Source: Camarhynchus parvulus
Lineage: Eukaryota; Chordata; Aves; Passeriformes; Thraupidae
NCBI RefSeq assembly: GCF_901933205.1
Contig: NC_044573.1
Span: 27,339,493-27,403,492 of the forward strand
DNA length: 64,000 bases
Direction: 5' to 3'
Each line of letters opens with the position of its first letter. Position 1 is the first letter of the stretch. This document shows, in pieces, positions 59,101 through 64,000 of the stretch. The notes beneath the pieces were generated by a model that ran no database searches, was not told where the DNA came from, and saw nothing but the letters and a program-made list of their open reading frames with translations. Position numbers and translations under genes: made by a program.

Positions 59101-62100
59101 TTCATCTATGAGGCACCCATTTGTGACGGGTAGGACATGACAGTGCTTACAAAAACACTAGGAATCATATAAATCATATACAAAAGCAAGACATGTCATG
59201 TGTCCTTGTGATGTTTTGCCGTTGCCTCCTCCTCCTGCTGCTGTGATTCACACTGCTGGTAAATTTAGTGCATCCTCTGGAGCTAAACAGAAGATCTTCC
59301 TCCTCAGGGAAGTTCAGACATGCAGCAGAGGGTGAGGAGATCAAGTGAGGCCAGGGGCAGGCAGGGACATGAATCATCGGGCAGCAGTTCTGCGGCAGGA
59401 GGCGGGAGAGCCGCACAGCCTGAAGGAGGCTGCTACCACCTGCTGGAGGGAGCGCAAATCCCCCAAGGAACGAAGAACACAAACGGGAACGCGGAACTGG
59501 AAAGCACTGATCTGCATACGGTCAGATTACTGACAGTGGGCAAAAGGCCTTGTAATGCACTCCTCTAAAAAACTCAGGCTTTTGGAGAGTTGGCAGATGG
59601 GAAGGATACGAATTATTTCTAAAATGGCTTTAGAAAAGAAATCTTGGTTAAAAAAAAAAATGCAAACACAAGGCCTCAAATACACTTCCCTATATTTTTC
59701 TAAGCTCAGTGCATGGTTGGACTCTGACTTTTATAGTTAGGATCTGCATAGCTGCTATAAAGACCTGAGCTGTGGCAGTAAGTACATAAATAAGCAAGGT
59801 CACCACGGCAATTATACCCATTTTTGGATGAGCTATGAAGCAGTGCTCTCCAGCAAGCACCTACTAGCAGCTGAAGGCAGAAACAACAACAAAAACTGAT
59901 CCAGTGTTAAATAACTGAATGAAACGTGAAATGTCTTCCTTGTGCCTTAAGCAGGGCACAACCTCCCACACAGATTGTTTGATTCCTTGCTGAGGGCACA
60001 AGCCCTTTAGCCACTTATCTGTTGCTGGCACCAAAGAACAGCCTAAAGTCCATCTCCACAGACTGCTCGGTGCTGCAGAGAGGCTGGTGGTGTCCAGCCT
60101 GCCTTTGCAGCTTCTGTATCTGCCGCAGGTCCCTCAATCCCCACTGCCTGTCACAAAAACACCGTATGGCCTCTGCAGCAAAAGCTGGAACTGCTCCTCT
60201 CTGCCTATTCTAACAGCTGCTGGGCCTTTGATAGAGGCGAGCTGCAGATCATGCCATAGGCTGAAATCCTCCCAGCTCCTTGGGGCAGGAGCCCCTGAAG
60301 CCTGTTGATAGCTGCAAGGCTGCTGAGGACTCTGAACAGCCAGAGAACAGCAGAAACCAAGATTTAAAGATCCTCTACTAAAGACTCTTTTTACTGACTT
60401 TTCTGTATTGTGAGGATTCACTTCAGTCTGTGAAGCAGCAAGAAGCTGGGGACCAGATACTTCCTGTGGCCTCTTCAGTTGGCCCCTTGGTTATCAAATC
60501 AGGAGATAAAGCTCATTTCTGGGGAGCCCTGTTTACAGCCACAGACTTTAAAGGGTTCACCAGAGCTACCACAGCCTTGAGAAAGCAGTGCTGGCAGGAA
60601 GGCAGATAGAAAAGGGAAGCAGTCTGCCTGCCTCTGATAGACAGCGTGCTCCCTTCCTGTGTCTCTGGGTGAGTTTGTTGCTGCTCACATGCAAAGTACC
60701 TAATTCTGAAACATTTGCATGGAAATCAGGCACCTAAATAAACAGCACTGTGAGTTGAAGGAGTCATCTCAAGGTGATGTGTTTCTCTGTAAAATAAAAA
60801 CATGAGTATTCCCTTTCTCCTGTTCTTTTCCATTAAGCTATAAAATTCCCAAGGCAGTGCCAGCTTTTGGCTGTTTGTATTCACACCACAAAGGGGCTCT
60901 GTTGTCAGCCAGAGCTGTAATTGCAGCAGCCAGTGTGGGAAGCTCCTGACTCTCCTGTGCTCTCTGAAGCCCTTCCCACATGAAGGTGCAACATATAGAT
61001 TCTGTGGGATCAGCCTGTCTGGGTGCCACGGTGTCCCAGGCTTGCCAGTCCACCTAAGCACATCCTAAAAATCCTCTGTTTAGCTGACTCCCCCACAGAA
61101 GTTCGTTTCTCAGCCTGTCTTTATGCATCAAAAACCGTATTCCTTTGACCTCAGTGAGCCAGCCCCAGATGCGCTATACTCCTTGTGCATCATTAATACT
61201 TGTGCTGCTCTTGAAAAGGGAAAAAGAGAAGACTATCAAGGGGTAGTATAGCGATTGAAACAGGGAGAGGAGGTAAGGCTGCTTTTCCCCATATGGGATA
61301 AGACTGATTTGACTTTTCTGGCTGCATTTGCACCAAACTCTTAGAAACTTTTACATTCCACAGCCCTCAGGGTTGCTCAGGTTTTGTCCATTAGCAGCAG
61401 AAGCTCCTGGAGCCAGGAGCATATGGCTTGGTGTGCTCCCTTCATGCACTTCACACAACACAAATTGGGCCAAACATGTCCTCCCATCATAGTGCTCACC
61501 ATCTATGCAATGCTCTGATCTGCTCTTACCTGTTTTGTGGCCAAAAGAGCCAAACTTGGGCTGTCCAGGTGCTCTGCGTCTTTGTTTCACCCAGAGGAAC
61601 TGCATTGAGGCAAGCGTGTGGCTAACAGAGTCAGCGCTTAGAGAAGGGGGCTGAAAGGTCTTTGGACACAGACACACTTATTTTACTAAGGGACTGTGCA
61701 AGGCCAAGCAGCTGAAGCCTTCTGTAAGTGTGAAGAGGTGCTTACAGAAACTAAATTTTCCTTTTGTGAGGCAAAGAAATCACAGAACAGCAAGCAAACA
61801 CCATCAAGTCAATCCTAAACCCAAAGTCACACAAAGTTCAGCACTCCAGAAAGGGAAGCAAGTAAATGGGCATAAAACAAATAGGAGGGGTGAGCATACA
61901 GAAACTACAGGAGCCAGACTGGACTAGAAATATTTACAGTGCAGGGCAGGAACGAGCATCAGTGCTCTGGCTGGAGCACATGGCCAGCTGGCCTGGGTGA
62001 CAAACTGCGTGAGGAGGGTCACGCCTGCTTTAGACAGCTGTAAACTCTCGCAGTTGCCACCAGAGGACACCAAATTCCCACATTTCCACTCCTGAACAGA

Positions 62101-64000
62101 ACAAGTATACTGACCCTTCAGCTTAGAGTGGGGAGGAGCTGTACCTCCAGCCCCTAGGATGAGAAATCCATGCCAGGGGATTCTTGATGTGACCAGCGTT
62201 TGTCCAGGTATGCCACCACATCACAGTGAGAAGCCAATTCCGAGCTTGCATGTTTTCAGTGACTGCATGCCTTGAAGACCAGAAATAATACAGAAAATAA
62301 CAGTGATTCAAACCAACGCTAGATGATTGGAGACCAAAAGCCACTGCCAGCTGAACAGATGCTCTTATCCCATATTTCCATTGAAAGAATCTTCCAAAAT
62401 TCACAGCTCTGCCAGGCTTCATCCTGACATTTCAGCAGAATATTGCAAGAATGCCATCGAGTGCTAGAGGCCTTTGTTTTAAAGATGGAAAGGCTGGGCT
62501 CTGGAACCAGCCATGGGTGCAGGCATGGGCCTGTCCATAGGATTTTCTGAACAATTAATGTGCACGTTATTGTTTCAAGTGATCTCAATAAATTGCAAAA
62601 GCTGCTCAGAATCAACTGGATAAAATTCAATAAAAACACAGCAAAGTACTCTGATTGGGAAGGAGAAATTAAGTGCACAAATGGATGACTTGGAATAATT
62701 GGTTAAGCAGCAGTACTACACAAAAGGATCTGGAGGCATTAGAGTGGATCATATAATGAGTCAACAGTATACTGCAGTTGCAACAAAAACATTTCTTTTG
62801 GGATATATTAATAGAGTGTCATAAGTATGCCACAGAAAGTCATTATTCTGTTTTACTCCAAAACAGCACTCAGTAATGCTAAGCTTTGTGCCAAATTTGG
62901 GGCACTAGAAGTTTCAGAAAGATGGAATTAGAGTGGACCAGCCAGCCCAACAGAAAGCTTAAGAAACCTTCAGGAAAGCTGGATGGACTGGGGGAGAAAG
63001 AGAAGAGTGAGGATGGCTGCTCTGATAACTGCTCTAGCCAGCAGCAATTACCATGCATCTGTTTTCCCAGGCAGCTCAGAAAAAAGATGGGCAGAGGGGT
63101 CCCAGATCAGTGTGGAATGAAGGCAGACACCAAACCTGGGACTAGTTGGGTTTCATCTCAACAGGCATCTCTGTTTTTCTTACATAAGAGGGAAGGTATG
63201 CAGGTGGGGGATGGGAGGGGTCACGAGTTTTGATGTGACTGTCAGTGACAACCTGGAAACTTGCTTTCAGGTGAGGAATGGTCCTTTTAACACAACAAAG
63301 CGGCACACCCACGAGTGCATACACAGACCACACCTACAGAAGCCTGCTTCCACAGGGTTGTTTGTACTGCAAGCAAAGGAGAAAATAAAGATTGGAGACG
63401 GAGCTTGCTTTTTGCCCACTCCTCCCCCCCGAGGTCAACCTGTGCCTATGAATAGTACAGCAAGGCTGTTCACATATTACTGCTTTCTATGGCTCCTGGG
63501 GACCTTTGAGGTCCTGCTAATATCACTGCTGTAAGATTCACAGCCCTTACACCTGGTTTCCACCAAGCACCTAAATAAATTTGGGCATGTCCCCATTCAG
63601 CAAGGCCTTAAGCTTATGCCTACATTTAAGCACAAGCTTCAGACCGTGGGTTCCATGCCTTCTGCAAAAAAGGCCTTTACCTTAAAAAACATAGATAAAA
63701 CAGCTTTTCATTTAGGTAAGCTTAAATGCTTCCCTCAAACTCCTTGAATCTACCTCCTCTCTGACACTGAAAGAGATGCCTTGCATAAGAAGACTCCCTT
63801 GCTTCCTCTCTGCTGTAATTCATCAGCTCTTCCCTGCTCCAGGGCACGTACCTCTAGGGACAGATGAAATCTGTTCCTGTTTGTTACTGTGCAAAGCCAG
63901 ATCTCAACAGCAGTGATAAAGGCCCTTGCACATCCTAGCTTGCTTTCTGATACTTCCCTTTTCTCTGGAATTCATACTCCTCACCCGCCCTTGTCCCTTC
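56176..64000. other. Intergenic DNA upstream of PLB1, no gene recognised
   Basis: Nearly 8 kb with no exon-like block, conserved domain or RNA gene that I can identify on either strand. A short GC-richer patch occurs at about 59320-59480. In mammals FOSL2 lies on this side of PLB1 in the same direction, so its 3' end may lie beyond 64000; this is inferred from mammalian gene order only. Confidence 0.6.

Noticed and set aside
59320..59568. GC-richer patch with short plus-strand frames, considered as a first exon or CpG island
   Set aside because: Short, with few CpGs, no promoter motif and no homology; not enough to call a gene.
1..64000. CRISPR arrays, operons, riboswitches, prophage or other prokaryotic systems
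   Set aside because: Spliced vertebrate gene, long introns and CR1 show nuclear bird DNA; no regularly spaced repeats or operon-like gene packing exist here.

Overview
This is vertebrate nuclear DNA, almost certainly from a bird. It has short exons in AT-rich introns, the 3' end of a CR1 LINE, and several LTR remnants that resemble songbird endogenous-retrovirus LTRs. The assignment to birds is firm from CR1 and overall texture. A passerine origin is only inferred, from remembered similarity of the LTRs.

The window holds one protein-coding gene, read on the minus strand: phospholipase B1 (PLB1), a membrane-associated brush-border lipase with four tandem SGNH/GDSL lipase repeats in mammals. 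I could place 44 coding exons, from the ATG at 56050 down to position 18. They sum to 3195 nt (1065 codons), joined in one open frame with every splice phase matching. They encode a signal peptide, a short N-terminal region, repeat 1 (exons 4-17), repeat 2 (exons 18-31) and most of repeat 3 (exons 32-44). The last exon of repeat 3, repeat 4, the transmembrane anchor and the 3' UTR lie off the left edge.

The three repeats share one 14-exon plan with the same intron phase at every junction. Repeats 2 and 3 keep the Ser-Asp-His catalytic set. Repeat 1 has lost all three residues and looks like a non-catalytic copy.

A TATA box and candidate GATA and CDX-type sites lie just upstream of the ATG, at about 56130-56175. 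From there to 64000 I see no gene. In mammals FOSL2 lies on this side of PLB1, so this is probably the FOSL2-PLB1 intergenic DNA.

Introns carry a well-bounded 610-bp solo LTR with a 6-bp target duplication (29876-30485), a CR1 tail (29465-29592), an older decayed LTR (about 20095-20800), an LTR fragment (about 43228-43385), GATA and TA microsatellites, a long A tract and a few short tandem duplications. One intron uses a GC donor (after exon 38). I found no prokaryotic feature, CRISPR array, RNA gene or novel multi-gene system; the main interest is the repeat architecture and evolution of PLB1.
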